This document shows, piece after piece, positions 1-10,025 of a DNA stretch of 64,000 nt; position 1 is the stretch's first letter, and every line of letters starts with the position of its first letter. The stretch is from Actinomadura latina NBRC 106108 (GTDB lineage Bacteria; Actinomycetota; Actinomycetes; Streptosporangiales; Streptosporangiaceae): assembly GCF_001552195.1 (NCBI RefSeq), contig NZ_BCQS01000005.1, positions 124,001-188,000 on the forward strand, given 5' to 3'. Both the position numbers and the translations under genes were made by a program. The notes under the pieces are model-generated. The model did no database searches and was not told the origin of the DNA. It saw only the letters and a program-made list of their open reading frames with translations.

Positions 1-479
1 CTCGATGCGCTCGTCGGTGGAGCTGAGCGCGACGAGGAACACCCGGTCGAGGCCGTGCGCGTCGGACGCCTCCAGCCAGTCGCCGCCCTCCTCGGGTGTC
101 AGGTCGGGAGTGATCAGCCCGGACCCGCCGGCGGACGCGAGGTCGCGGGCGAACCGGCCGGCGCCGTAGTGGTCGACGGGGTTCCAGTACGTCATGACGA
201 GGACCGGGGCGCCGGCGGCGGCGACGGCCTCGACCGTCCGGAACACGTCCGCGACGCGGGCGCCGCCGACGAGTGCCTGGTGGACGGCGTCCTGGATGAC
301 GGGGCCGTCGATCATCGGGTCGCTGTAGGGCAGGCCGAGCTCGATGACGTCGCAGCCCGCGTCCACCATGGTCTTGGCGACCTCGACGGCGCCGTCGACG
401 GTCGGGAACCCGGCGGGCAGGTAGCCGACGAGCGCCGCCCGCCCCTCGGCCTTCGCCTTGTCGTAGGCGGTCTGGACGC

Positions 480-483
<4 letters not shown>
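1..483 (-). CDS. trpA: Tryptophan synthase alpha subunit (partial)
   Basis: Cleaves indole-3-glycerol phosphate to indole and glyceraldehyde-3-phosphate and channels indole to TrpB. The 161 visible codons are the N-terminal part of the TIM barrel: the catalytic Glu is at residue 48 in ELGLPYSDP and the second catalytic Asp at 59 in the following MIDGP. The GTG start overlaps the trpB stop as GTGA, so the two are translationally coupled. The C-terminal part lies beyond the left edge of the window; nothing suggests a real truncation. Confidence 0.96.
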
Positions 484-1718
<1,235 letters not shown>

Positions 1719-1771
1719 GGGAAAACGCGTCCTGTCGTGGGAGAAGTGAGTGGGGTCGGCGGGGTCCTGGA

Positions 1772-1810
1772 CTAGCCCCGCCATCGCTCCCGGAGCGGCT
1801 CGGCCTGCAT
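1772..1810 (-). other. Possible 12-codon leader/minicistron between trpC and trpB
   Basis: ATG frame [12 protein letters not shown] followed by TAG, preceded by a GGTGGGAGC ribosome-site-like run, lying between trpC and trpB. It carries one Trp codon. In Streptomyces a small gene (trpM/trpX) occupies this place; this one is far shorter and no homology can be claimed. It could couple translation to trpB or be chance. Confidence 0.2.
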
Positions 1811-1847
1811 GCTCCCACCCTATCCAGTCGGCATCCGGTCGGCCCGG

Positions 1848-2654
1848 TCAGCCGCTCTGCCGCAGCGCCGGGTGGGCACCCGCGGCGACGAGGTCGGCGA
1901 CCGCGGCGCGCGGGTCCCGGCCGATGACGAGGCTCTCCCCCACCAGCACGGCGTCGGCGCCGCTGGAGGCGTAGGCGAGCAGGTCGTGCGGGCCCCGCAC
2001 CCCGGACTCGGCGATCTTCACGACGTCCTTGGGGATCGTGGGCGCGACGCGGGCGAACACCCCGCGGTCGACCTTGAGGGTGCGCAGGTCGCGGGCGTTC
2101 ACGCCGATGACCTTGGCGCCCGCCTCCACCGCGCGGGCCGCCTCCTCCTCGGTGTGCGCCTCGACGAGCGGCACCAGCCCGATCGACTCGGCCCGCTCCA
2201 CCAGCGAGACCAGGGCGTCCTGCGGCAGCGCCGCGACGATCAGCAGCACCATGTCGGCGCCCGCCGCGCGCGCCTCCCACAGCTGGTAGGAGGTGACGAT
2301 GAAGTCCTTGCGCAGGATGGAGACGCCGACATTGGCGCGGACGTCGGCGAGGTCTTCGAGGCTGCCGCCGAACCGGCGCCGCTCCGTCAGCACGCTGATC
2401 ACCTTGGCGCCGCCGGCCTCGTAGTCGCGGGCGAGCGCGGCGGGGTCGGCGATCGCGGCCAGCGCGCCCTTGGACGGGCTGCTGCGCTTGACCTCCGCGA
2501 TGACCGAGACGCCCGGGCCGCGCAGCGCGCCGAGCGCGTCCCGCGGGGCGGGGGCCTTCGCCGCCCTCTCCTTGAGGGCGTCGAGCGGGACCTCGCGCTG
2601 CCTGTCGGCGAGATCGGCCCGGACGCCGTCGATGATCTCGTCCAAAACGCTCAA
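1848..2654 (-). CDS. trpC: Indole-3-glycerol phosphate synthase
   Basis: Ring-closing decarboxylation of CdRP to indole-3-glycerol phosphate, the step before TrpA/TrpB. 268 residues, a single-domain TrpC barrel; the family signature [13 protein letters not shown] lies near residue 50, followed by an [19 protein letters not shown] segment and FGGSLEDL. It begins with TTG ([10 protein letters not shown]), preceded by AGGGGG at about ten bases. No trpF is fused or adjacent, consistent with the PriA-type enzyme at 20356-21075 supplying that activity. Confidence 0.95.
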   Translation of the reverse strand: MSVLDEIIDGVRADLADRQREVPLDALKERAAKAPAPRDALGALRGPGVSVIAEVKRSSPSKGALAAIADPAALARDYEAGGAKVISVLTERRRFGGSLEDLADVRANVGVSILRKDFIVTSYQLWEARAAGADMVLLIVAALPQDALVSLVERAESIGLVPLVEAHTEEEAARAVEAGAKVIGVNARDLRTLKVDRGVFARVAPTIPKDVVKIAESGVRGPHDLLAYASSGADAVLVGESLVIGRDPRAAVADLVAAGAHPALRQSG

Positions 2655-2688
2655 GGTCGCAGGCCCCCTATTTCAGGTCGTTCCGTGC

Positions 2689-2694
2689 ACTATA
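2689..2694 (-). promoter_or_regulatory. Candidate -10 element for trpC
   Basis: TATAGT on the minus strand, about 35 bases upstream of the trpC TTG start, inside an otherwise GC-rich gap. It matches the actinobacterial -10 pattern TANNNT and would give trpC-B-A its own promoter in addition to read-through from hisI. No convincing -35 hexamer is seen. Confidence 0.35.
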
Positions 2695-2756
2695 TCGATC
2701 GGCGGGACGGCCCCCCGAACCGCCCGTCCACGACGCGGGGCAAGCCCGCCAGCCGA

Positions 2757-2792
2757 CTAAGGGGCCGGCTAAGGGGCCGGTTAAGGTGCCAG
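2757..2792. repeat. Three 12-bp tandem repeats at the end of the DUF2752 gene
   Basis: CTAAGGGGCCGG occurs twice exactly in tandem, then a degraded third copy (TTAAGGTGCCAG) that contains the stop codon of the upstream DUF2752 gene. Probably slippage duplication of a stop-codon region. Confidence 0.7.
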
Positions 2793-3230
2793 CGCCTGGG
2801 CGAAGGGCAGGTTGCGGACGATCCAGTAGACGAACACCAGGCCGAGGAACGCGTACACCACCGGCTGCCTGAACAGCACGGTGCGCATCGGCAGCCCCCT
2901 GGCCGTCTGGACCGTCCACCGGACGTAGAGGTAGCCGAACACCGGCAGGAGCACGAACAGCAGCGGGTTGAGCCCGAACGCGGCGCCCACGTCGCCGTGC
3001 GTCAGCGCGTAGACGAGCCGCGTCATCCCGCAGCCCGGGCAGTAGTACCCGGTCAGTGCCAGGAACGGGCAGCCGGGATAGTGGCCCGCCTCGTTCGGAT
3101 CCCCCCGGAACGCCACGACCAGGGACCCGGCGACCACGCCTCCGAGCACCGCCGCCTGCGGCAGCAGCGCCCGCCACCCCTGCCCGGGCGCGTGCGAGTG
3201 CTCTTGCGGCGGAACGGCTACCCGAGTCAC
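2781..3230 (-). CDS. DUF2752 family membrane protein
   Basis: About 149 residues with the DUF2752 hallmark YYCPGCGMTRL and two or three hydrophobic helices (one before the motif, one after at LLFVLLPVFGYLYVRW, one at the C-terminus). Function of the family is unknown; the CPGC pair could bind a metal or form a disulfide at the membrane. The GTG at 3230 was chosen because upstream codons run into the response-regulator gene. It lies between the response regulator and trpC on the same strand. Confidence 0.85.
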   Translation of the reverse strand: MTRVAVPPQEHSHAPGQGWRALLPQAAVLGGVVAGSLVVAFRGDPNEAGHYPGCPFLALTGYYCPGCGMTRLVYALTHGDVGAAFGLNPLLFVLLPVFGYLYVRWTVQTARGLPMRTVLFRQPVVYAFLGLVFVYWIVRNLPFAQALAP

Positions 3231-3293
3231 ACGTCCACGATAGGCGAGCCCGGTTCGAACCCCGGCCCCGGGAGTCCGAACCCCGGCCACCGG

Positions 3294-3980
3294 CTACGGG
3301 ACATCCCCCCGGTGCGCATCGAGCACGTAGCCGATGCCGCGGACGGTCCTGATGGGGGTCCCTTCGCCCAGTTTGGCGCGGAGCTGCGCGACGTGGACGT
3401 CCACGGTGCGGCTGCCGGCGCCGGCGCCGGGCCCCCAGGCGGCGTCGAGGAGCTGCTCGCGGGTGAAGACGCGGCCGGGGTTGGCCATGAGGAATTCGAG
3501 CAGGTCGAACTCGGTGACGGTGAGGGTGACGCGGCGGTCGCCGGTGACGGCGGTGCGGTCGCGGGGATCGAGGGCGATCGGGCCCGCGCGCAGCGGCGGC
3601 GCCGGCGCCTCGGCAGGGGCGCCGCGGCGCAGGGCCTCGGCGACGGCGGCGACGAGGACGCGGGGGCCGAACGGGCGGTCCACGCGGTGATCGCCCAGCG
3701 AGCGGTCGATAGCGGGGTCCAGCGGGCCGGTGACGGCCACGACCGGGGCGGGGCGGGCGGCTTCGGCGACGCGGCGGTACAGGTCGGCGGGCAGCGCGGC
3801 GGTGGACAGGTCGAGGACGACGACGTCGGCGCGGGCGCGCTCGGCGGCGGCGGGCGCGCGGCCCGGGTCGGCCTCGATCTCGACGTCGAAGCCCTCCCGG
3901 GCGAGGTAGCGGCGCTGCAGCTCGGCGACGGCGGGATCGTGCTCGACCACGAGCACGAGGCCGCCACCGTCGCCGGTCAT
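3294..3980 (-). CDS. Orphan OmpR/PhoB-type response regulator with degenerate receiver
   Basis: 228 residues: an N-terminal receiver (about 8-115) and a C-terminal winged helix (about 135-225; TLTVTEFDLLEFL, DVHVAQLRAKL, VRGIGYVLD), so a DNA-binding regulator. The phospho-acceptor Asp57 (VVVLDLS) and Thr84 are present, but the invariant KPF lysine is Arg102 (DRPFG) and the usual second acidic residue is His14 (VVEHDP). No histidine kinase is nearby. Start ATG overlaps the stop of the preceding membrane-protein gene (ATGA, 3977-3980). Targets cannot be told from sequence. Confidence 0.85.
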   Translation of the reverse strand: MTGDGGGLVLVVEHDPAVAELQRRYLAREGFDVEIEADPGRAPAAAERARADVVVLDLSTAALPADLYRRVAEAARPAPVVAVTGPLDPAIDRSLGDHRVDRPFGPRVLVAAVAEALRRGAPAEAPAPPLRAGPIALDPRDRTAVTGDRRVTLTVTEFDLLEFLMANPGRVFTREQLLDAAWGPGAGAGSRTVDVHVAQLRAKLGEGTPIRTVRGIGYVLDAHRGDVP

Positions 3981-4564
3981 GGGCGGCCGTTCCGCTGGGC
4001 GGTCGGGTCCTCGCCGCGGTCGAGGGAGCGCCAGAGCGCGGACGGGTCGTCCGGCTCCTTCGCGGGCTCGCCGGCGCCCGGGCGTTCGTAGCGGGCCGAC
4101 ATGCCGGGCCAGCGGGCGCCGCGCACGGCCGTGACCAGGCCGCCGACGGCGAGCAGCACGCCGCCCGTGACCGAGACCAGCCACCACAGGTTCACGTTGA
4201 GGGCGGGGTCGGCGCCGAGCTTCAGCAGGGCGCTCTGGTCGCCGGCGGCCGAGAGCACGTTGGAGCGCTGGACGGCGGCGGCCGACGCGTAGGCGATCCC
4301 CGCGCCGAACAGGGCGATGAGGACGCCGACGGCCGCGCGCACGCGGCCGCGGGTGGCGAACAGGGCGGCGAGGCCGGCGAGTCCGGCCCAGCCGAGGGCG
4401 CCCGCCGCGCCGCCGAGGTCGCCGCCGGTCAGCGTCTGGGTGAAGGGGGTGATCGCGTCCTCGGCCTTGGCGGTGGCCCAGGTGCGGCCGGCGGCGAGCA
4501 GGGCGAGGCCGGCGCCGGCGGCGCACAGCAGCGCCGCCAGGCCGCGCTCGCGCCCGGGCGTCAT
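3977..4564 (-). CDS. Trp biosynthesis-associated membrane protein
   Basis: 195 residues with about four membrane helices ([68 protein letters not shown]) and a polar C-terminal tail. It matches the actinobacterial family found beside trp genes (TIGR02234 type), whose role is not established. It overlaps hisI upstream and the response regulator downstream, both by ATGA, so the three are one translationally coupled unit. Confidence 0.85.
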   Translation of the reverse strand: MTPGRERGLAALLCAAGAGLALLAAGRTWATAKAEDAITPFTQTLTGGDLGGAAGALGWAGLAGLAALFATRGRVRAAVGVLIALFGAGIAYASAAAVQRSNVLSAAGDQSALLKLGADPALNVNLWWLVSVTGGVLLAVGGLVTAVRGARWPGMSARYERPGAGEPAKEPDDPSALWRSLDRGEDPTAQRNGRP

Positions 4565-4944
4565 GCGCTCTGCTCGGGGCGTTCCCCGACCACGGCGGGC
4601 AGGACGTCGGCGTCCCAGCAGGTGCGGTCGCCGGTGTGGCAGGCGCCGCCGACCTGGTCGACCCGCACCAGGACGGCGTCGGCGTCGCAGTCCAGCGCGA
4701 CCGACTTGACCCACTGCTGGTGGCCGGAGCTCTCGCCCTTCACCCAGTACTCCCGCCGGCTGCGCGACCAGTAGGTGCAGCGGCCGGTGGTGAGGGTGCG
4801 GTGCAGGGCCTCGTCGTCCATCCAGCCGAGCATGAGCACCTCACCGGTGTCGTACTGCTGGGCGATGGCGGGCACGAGGCCGTTCGGGTCGCGCTTGAGC
4901 CGGTCGGCGATCTTCGGGTCCAGGTTGGACGGGGGTGCGGACAT
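4561..4944 (-). CDS. hisI: Phosphoribosyl-AMP cyclohydrolase
   Basis: Third step of histidine synthesis: opens the adenine ring of phosphoribosyl-AMP. 127 residues, cyclohydrolase only (no fused HisE). Metal ligands are visible in [14 protein letters not shown] and in the [12 protein letters not shown] motif; substrate segments are [12 protein letters not shown] and [14 protein letters not shown] 4944 is preferred over the longer frame to 4977 because a TAAACT -10 element lies seven bases upstream, implying a leaderless mRNA. It stands apart from the main his operon and heads the trp cluster. Confidence 0.95.
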   Translation of the reverse strand: MSAPPSNLDPKIADRLKRDPNGLVPAIAQQYDTGEVLMLGWMDDEALHRTLTTGRCTYWSRSRREYWVKGESSGHQQWVKSVALDCDADAVLVRVDQVGGACHTGDRTCWDADVLPAVVGERPEQSA

Positions 4945-4951
4945 GACCCGA

Positions 4952-4957
4952 AGTTTA
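4952..4957 (-). promoter_or_regulatory. -10 element of hisI (leaderless type)
   Basis: TAAACT followed by seven bases and the hisI ATG. The spacing places the transcription start at or next to the start codon, and no Shine-Dalgarno sequence is present. Confidence 0.5.
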
Positions 4958-4985
4958 TTGCGCCCCCGGTCCGGCATGGACGAAA

Positions 4986-5017
4986 GGGCCCGCTCCCCGG
5001 CGGAGGGGAACGGGCCC
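4986..5017 (-). terminator. Intrinsic terminator of the cold-shock gene
   Basis: GGGCCCG and CGGGCCC arms extended by TCCCC/GGGGA form a 12-bp stem with one mismatch and a six-base loop, followed on the minus strand by TTTCG. It lies 20 bases past the csp stop. Confidence 0.8.
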
Positions 5018-5036
5018 GGACGTACGACTAAGGGTG

Positions 5037-5243
5037 TTACAGGGGGACGACCTGGTCGGCCTGCGGACCCCGGTTACCCTGCGTCACCTCGAACTGGACG
5101 CGCTGGTTCTCGTCCAGCGTGCGGTATCCGGAGGACTGGATGGCCGAGTAGTGCACGAAGACGTCCGGGCCGCCGCCGTCCACGGCGATGAATCCGAAGC
5201 CCTTCTCGGCGTTGAACCACTTCACGGTGCCCTGCTGGGGCAT
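5037..5243 (-). CDS. Cold-shock protein, CspA family
   Basis: 68-residue single OB-fold RNA chaperone, likely melting mRNA structure. RNP1 is KGFGFI and RNP2 VFVHYSAI; full typical length. An AAGGAGAAAGAC ribosome site precedes the ATG. It is monocistronic: flanked by its own terminator at 4986-5017 and, upstream, by a terminator at 5342-5369, so its promoter must lie in 5244-5341 unless it is reached by read-through. Confidence 0.95.
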   Translation of the reverse strand: MPQQGTVKWFNAEKGFGFIAVDGGGPDVFVHYSAIQSSGYRTLDENQRVQFEVTQGNRGPQADQVVPL

Positions 5244-5341
5244 GTCTTTCTCCTTGCGGCAAAACCTGGGCCCACACCTCGCGGGCCCGTGCGGTCGCTG
5301 CGGAACGCTCTCGCCCCCGGTACGGTCCCGGAAAAGCCAAA

Positions 5342-5369
5342 ACGCCCGCTGCCATCAGTCCGCGGGCGT
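5342..5369 (-). terminator. Intrinsic terminator after the 5491-6174 gene
   Basis: Perfect 8-bp inverted repeat ACGCCCGC/GCGGGCGT with a 12-base loop; on the minus strand it is followed by TTTTGGCTTTT. It ends transcription of the upstream gene. It could also be a structure in a long csp leader, but the T-rich tail favours termination. Confidence 0.75.
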
Positions 5370-5490
5370 CTGCACGATCGAGAACCACGACTGCAACCGA
5401 CGGGGCCACAGTATCACCGCTTCCGCGTAAAGCGGAGGAGCCGCAAGGCGCGCGATTCTCCTCCTGGCGAACCATGCCGTTACCTGGCCG

Positions 5491-6174
5491 TTAAAGACTC
5501 CAACCGGTCTCCGTCAGGGTCTTGACAGCCTCCGTGGCCCCGGTGAGGCGGACGTCCGCGACGTCGCGGCGGCCCAGCGCCCACAGGACGAGTTCGCCGA
5601 CCGGGCCGTGCACGCGGACGGCGCCGCCCGCATTCCGGCGGGCGTCCCGGCCTGGGCCCGACACCCGGAGGCTCCGGCCGTCCGGTTGCACGAGCGTTAC
5701 CTCGACGTGGACTTTCCTTAGGACAAAGCGGGCAATTCTTATCCGCCGCCAGAGCACTTCCTCGAGTTCCGGCGAGATCTCCCGGCGCTCCCAGTCGGGA
5801 CGTGCGCGCAGGACGTCCTCATGGTGCACAAAGAACTCGACACCGTTCGCGATTTTGTCAACTCCCGGAAGCGCGTACGGCGAGAACTTCGCCGGCCCGT
5901 CCCGAAACCGTTCGACGAGCCGGTCGAACGGGACGGCCCGCGCCGTGCGGCGCCGGACGCGCTCGGTGTAGAAGGACAGCGGGGGCAGCACTATTCCGGG
6001 TGCGGCGTCGGGGCGGTTCTCCCGGACCACCAGATGCGCGGCGAGATCGCGGGCGTCCCAGCCGCCGCATTTGGTGGCCGCGTCCGGCCCCGCGTCCGCC
6101 AGCGCGCCGGCCAGCAGCAGCCGCTCGCGGCGCACCGGGCCGGGATCGGCGAGGCCGTCCTCGGGTGTGCTCAT
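5491..6174 (-). CDS. TIGR03085-like / maleylpyruvate isomerase-type (DinB-fold) protein
   Basis: 227 residues. The N-terminus (RRERLLLAGALADAGPDAATKCGGWDARDLAAHLVVRE, split across residues 12-46) has the CGGWDARDLAAHL pattern of mycothiol-dependent, DinB-fold proteins; a second His-rich segment VEFFVHHEDVLRA matches the family's other metal ligands. Likely binds a divalent metal and perhaps mycothiol; the substrate is unknown. ATG 6174 is supported by a TACGAT element six bases upstream. Confidence 0.8.
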   Translation of the reverse strand: MSTPEDGLADPGPVRRERLLLAGALADAGPDAATKCGGWDARDLAAHLVVRENRPDAAPGIVLPPLSFYTERVRRRTARAVPFDRLVERFRDGPAKFSPYALPGVDKIANGVEFFVHHEDVLRARPDWERREISPELEEVLWRRIRIARFVLRKVHVEVTLVQPDGRSLRVSGPGRDARRNAGGAVRVHGPVGELVLWALGRRDVADVRLTGATEAVKTLTETGWSL

Positions 6175-6180
6175 CGTCCG

Positions 6181-6186
6181 ATCGTA
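6181..6186 (-). promoter_or_regulatory. -10 element, leaderless type, for the 5491-6174 gene
   Basis: TACGAT, six bases, then the ATG at 6174; no ribosome-binding site between them. Confidence 0.4.
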
Positions 6187-6322
6187 GGCCGCGGCGGGAC
6201 GGGCCGGGAATAAGCGCCGCGGCCGGGTGGTAGGCATGTGCGGGCCCGCAGATCCCCTCACCGCGGTCGAAGGGGGCATGTGCAGGGCTTCGTGATGACC
6301 GGGTCGTGATCAAGGAGTCGCC

Positions 6323-8185
6323 GTGCCACCTGCGTCCAGACGCGTCAGCCCGCACATCCTCAGGGAGGGGATGGGCGTGCTGTGGGTCGCGGTCAAGGCG
6401 GAGCCGCGGGTGTTCACGGTGTCGGTGCTCGCCAGCGCGCTGTACGCCGCGATGACGGTGGCGACCGCGAAGGTCCTGGGCTGGGCGACGGAGAAGGTCG
6501 TGCTGCCGGCGTTCGAGTCGGGGAGCACGACGGCCGGGGCGCTGGCCGGCGCCGCCGCCCTGATCCTGGGGGTGGCGGCGCTGAAGGCGCTCGGCGTCGC
6601 CGGGCGACGCTTCTACGCGGGCCTCATGCAGTACCGGATGCAGGCGGCCTACCGCCGCGCGGTGACCCGGCAGTACCTGCGGCTGCCGCTGGCGTGGCAC
6701 CACCGGCATCCGACCGGGCAGCTGCTGTCCAACGCCAACGCCGACGTGGAGGCGGTGTGGGCGCCGATCGCGCCGCTGCCGATGGCGGTCGGCGTGGTGT
6801 TCATGCTGCTGATCTCGGCGGTGTCGATCCTGGCGACGGACGTGGTGGTGGCCGCGGTCGGCTTCCTGGTCTTCCCCGCCGTCGCGCTGATCAACGTCGT
6901 GTACCAGCGGCGGCTGTCGCCGGTCGCGACCCGCGCGCAGCAGCTGCGCGCGGAGGTCAGCGAGGTGGCGCACGAGAGCTTCGAGGGCGGCCTGGTGGTC
7001 AAGACCCTCGGCCGGGAGGCGGCCGAGACGGGCCGGTTCCGGGAGCGGGCGGAGGCGCTGCGGGACGCCAACGTCGCGGTGGGCCGGATCCGCGGGCTGT
7101 TCGACCCGGTGCTGGAGGCGCTGCCGAACCTGGGCGTCCTCGCCGTCCTGCTGATCGGGTCGCTGCGGCTGGAGTCCGGCGCGATGTCGCCGGGCGACCT
7201 CGTGAACGTCGCCTACCTGTTCACCCTGCTGTCGTGGCCGATCCGGGCGCTCGGCTGGGTGCTCGGCGAGGTGCCGCGCAGCGTCGTCGGGTGGGAGCGG
7301 GTCCGCGGCGTGCTGGACGCCAGCGGCTCCCTCCCCTACGGCGACGGCGCGCTGGACGGCGCCGGCGCGGCGACCGGCCTGGAGGTCCGGGAGATCCGGT
7401 TCGCGTACGAGGCGGACGAGAAGGGGGACGAGGAGGGGGACGGCGGCGGGCACCACGTCCTGCACGACGTGTCGTTCGCCGCGTCCCCCGGCCGGACGAT
7501 CGCGGTGGTCGGCCCGACGGGCTCCGGCAAGTCGACGCTGACCTCGCTGCTGGTCCGGCTGGTCGACCCGGCGGACGGCTCCGTCCTGCTGGACGGCGTC
7601 GACCTGCGCGACGTCCGGCGCGGCGGGATCGCGGCGACGGCGGCGCTCGTCCCGCAGCAGACGTTCCTGTTCGACGACTCCGTGCGCGGCAACGTGACGC
7701 TCGGCCTCGACGTGCCGGACGAACGCGTCTGGGAGGCCCTGCGGCTGGCCCAGGCGGAGGGGTTCGTCGCGGCGCTCGCCGACGGTCTCGACGCGCTGGT
7801 GGGCGAGCGCGGCGCGACGCTCTCGGGCGGGCAGCGGCAGCGGCTCGCGCTGGCCCGCGCCCTGGTGCGCCGGCCGCGCCTCCTCGTGCTGGACGACGCG
7901 ACGTCCAGCGTCGACCCGCAGGTCGAGGCGCGCATCCTGCAGGGCCTGCGGGAGGCGCAGTCGGACGAGGCGGGCGGCGCGACCGTCGTGGTCGTCGCCT
8001 ACCGCAAGGCCACCATCGCCCTCGCGGACGAGGTCGTCTACATGGAGCACGGCCGCGTCGTCGCGCGCGGCGCCCACACCGACCTGCTGGAGAGCTCGGA
8101 GGGCTACCGCGACCTCGTCAACGCCTACGAGCGGGCCGAGACGGAGCAGGAGTCCGTCGAGGGCGGCGAGGAGGCCCTGGCATGA
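6323..8185 (+). CDS. ABC exporter half-transporter, degenerate-site subunit
   Basis: 620 residues: six-helix membrane domain (about 30-320) then nucleotide-binding domain. Walker A GPTGSGKST near 397, signature LSGGQ near 500, Walker B VLDDATSS near 523. The catalytic Glu after Walker B is Asp and the H-loop His is Tyr (VAYRK, about 557), so its own ATP site is predicted poorly hydrolytic. GTG start with CAAGGAG at seven bases. Overlaps the next gene by ATGA; the pair should form one heterodimer. Substrate unknown (lipid, drug or peptide). Confidence 0.92.
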   Translation: MPPASRRVSPHILREGMGVLWVAVKAEPRVFTVSVLASALYAAMTVATAKVLGWATEKVVLPAFESGSTTAGALAGAAALILGVAALKALGVAGRRFYAGLMQYRMQAAYRRAVTRQYLRLPLAWHHRHPTGQLLSNANADVEAVWAPIAPLPMAVGVVFMLLISAVSILATDVVVAAVGFLVFPAVALINVVYQRRLSPVATRAQQLRAEVSEVAHESFEGGLVVKTLGREAAETGRFRERAEALRDANVAVGRIRGLFDPVLEALPNLGVLAVLLIGSLRLESGAMSPGDLVNVAYLFTLLSWPIRALGWVLGEVPRSVVGWERVRGVLDASGSLPYGDGALDGAGAATGLEVREIRFAYEADEKGDEEGDGGGHHVLHDVSFAASPGRTIAVVGPTGSGKSTLTSLLVRLVDPADGSVLLDGVDLRDVRRGGIAATAALVPQQTFLFDDSVRGNVTLGLDVPDERVWEALRLAQAEGFVAALADGLDALVGERGATLSGGQRQRLALARALVRRPRLLVLDDATSSVDPQVEARILQGLREAQSDEAGGATVVVVAYRKATIALADEVVYMEHGRVVARGAHTDLLESSEGYRDLVNAYERAETEQESVEGGEEALA

Positions 8186-9963
8186 CGATCCTGAACACGA
8201 CCGCGACGACCGAGGGCGCGATCAGCACCCTGAAGCGCGGGTTGCGGCTCAGCCCCGAGTTCGCCGCGGGCCTCACCGGCACGATCGTGCTCGCCCTGGT
8301 CTCCACGGCGGGCCGCGTGGTGGTGCCCATCGCCGTCCAGCAGACGGTCGACAAGGGCATCGGCCGCCCCGGCGGCCCCGACATCGCCTTCATCCGGACG
8401 GCGGTGCTGCTGTGCGCGGCGGCCGTGCTGGTGACGGCGGTGTGCGCGTACCTGATGAACGTGCGGCTGTACAAGACGTCCGAGGGCGGCCTCGCGGCGC
8501 TGCGCGTGAAGGCGTTTCGGCACGTCCACGACCTGTCGATGCTCACCCAGAGCGGGGAGCGGCGGGGCGCGCTGGTGTCGCGGGTGACGAGCGACGTCGA
8601 CCAGATCAGCCAGTTCATGCAGTCCGGCGGGCTGATGTTCATCGTGTCGATCGGCCAGCTGTTCGTGGCGAGCGTCCTGATGGTCGTCTACTCGTGGCAG
8701 CTGGCGTTCCTCGTGTGGGCGGCGTTCCTGCCGCTGGCGTTCGCGCTGCGCCGCTTCCAGCGGATCCTGTCGGCGGCCTACTTCCGGGTCCGCGAGCGCA
8801 TGGGCGACCTGCTGGCCGCGGTCGGCGAGTCGGTCGTGGGCGCCCCGGTCATCCGCGCGTACGCGTCGGAGGAGCGCACCGGCCGGCGGGTGGACGAGAC
8901 CGTGGAGGCGTACCGGTCGGCGCAGACCCGCGCGCAGGCGATGGTCGCGCTGACGTTCCCGGTCAGCGAGCTGGTCGCCGCCCTGGCGACGGGCGCCGTC
9001 GTCATCGCCGGCACCCTGCTCGGCATCGCCGGCGAGGTGTCGGCCGGCGAGCTGATCGCGTTCCTCTTCCTGGTCACCCTGTTCGTCAGCCCGATGCAGA
9101 CGGCCACCGAGGTCCTGAACGAGGCGCAGAACGCGATCGCCGGCTGGCGCCGCGTGCTCGGCGTGCTGGACACCGTCCCGGACGTCGCCGACCCGGGCGA
9201 CGGGGGCGAGACGCTGCCGCGCGGCCCGATCGAGGTGCGGTTCGAGTCGGTGGGGTTCGCCTATCCGGGCGGCCCGCCCGTCCTCCACGACGTGAACGCG
9301 GCCATCGCGCCTCGCAGCCGCGTCGCGATCGTCGGCCAGACCGGCTCCGGCAAGACGACGTTCGCCAAGCTCCTGACCCGTCTCATGGACCCGGCCTCGG
9401 GCCGCGTCCTGGTGGACGGCGTGCCCCTCACCGACGTCCGCTTCTCGTCCCTGCGCGAGCGGGTCGTGATGGTGCCGCAGGACGGGTTCCTCTTCGACGC
9501 GTCCCTCGGCGACAACATCCGCTACGGGAAATTGGACGCCTCCCGTGAGGACCTCGTCCTCGCCCTCACCGAACTGGGTCTCGCCGACTGGCTGGACGGC
9601 CTCCCGCAGGGCCTGGACACGCCGGTCGGGCAGCGCGGCGAGTCCCTCTCGGCCGGTGAGCGCCAGCTGGTCGCGCTGGCCCGCGCCTACATCGCCGACC
9701 CGGACCTCCTCGTCCTGGACGAGGCGACCTCGGCCGTCGACCCGGCGACCGAGGTCCGCATCCAGCGCGCCCTGGACGGTGTCACCCGGGGCCGCACCGC
9801 GATCGCCATCGCGCACCGCCTCTCCACCGCCGAGGCGGCCGACGAGGTGATCGTCTTCGAGGCCGGCCGCATCGTCCAGCGGGGCCCGCACGCCGCCCTC
9901 GTCGCCGAACCCGGCGTCTACGCGGACCTGCACGCCTCCTGGACGGCCCAGCGGGAGATATGA
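8182..9963 (+). CDS. ABC exporter half-transporter, catalytic-site subunit
   Basis: 593 residues, same architecture as its upstream partner. Walker A GQTGSGKTT near 385, Walker B VLDEATSA near 513 with the catalytic Glu intact, and H-loop AHRLST near 545. The signature motif is altered to LSAGE near 489. With the upstream subunit this gives the known asymmetric pattern: one canonical site (this Walker A/B plus the partner's LSGGQ) and one degenerate site. Start ATG overlaps the partner's stop. Confidence 0.92.
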   Translation: MTILNTTATTEGAISTLKRGLRLSPEFAAGLTGTIVLALVSTAGRVVVPIAVQQTVDKGIGRPGGPDIAFIRTAVLLCAAAVLVTAVCAYLMNVRLYKTSEGGLAALRVKAFRHVHDLSMLTQSGERRGALVSRVTSDVDQISQFMQSGGLMFIVSIGQLFVASVLMVVYSWQLAFLVWAAFLPLAFALRRFQRILSAAYFRVRERMGDLLAAVGESVVGAPVIRAYASEERTGRRVDETVEAYRSAQTRAQAMVALTFPVSELVAALATGAVVIAGTLLGIAGEVSAGELIAFLFLVTLFVSPMQTATEVLNEAQNAIAGWRRVLGVLDTVPDVADPGDGGETLPRGPIEVRFESVGFAYPGGPPVLHDVNAAIAPRSRVAIVGQTGSGKTTFAKLLTRLMDPASGRVLVDGVPLTDVRFSSLRERVVMVPQDGFLFDASLGDNIRYGKLDASREDLVLALTELGLADWLDGLPQGLDTPVGQRGESLSAGERQLVALARAYIADPDLLVLDEATSAVDPATEVRIQRALDGVTRGRTAIAIAHRLSTAEAADEVIVFEAGRIVQRGPHAALVAEPGVYADLHASWTAQREI

Positions 9964-10013
9964 GGGCACGACTGCCTGGGGTAAAACACTTGCCCGTTAT
10001 CTGGTCTGGTGCG

Positions 10014-10019
10014 CATTCT
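10014..10019 (+). promoter_or_regulatory. Promoter of the HEAT-repeat gene
   Basis: TTGCCC at 9990-9995, 18 bases, CATTCT, then six bases to the GTG at 10026: leaderless-type geometry. Confidence 0.35.
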
Positions 10020-10025
10020 GGCGGG

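Noticed and set aside
3241..3275. GGTTCGAACCC resembling a tRNA T-loop
   Set aside because: The flanking bases do not form a T stem on either strand, and no acceptor, D or anticodon arm can be built around it.
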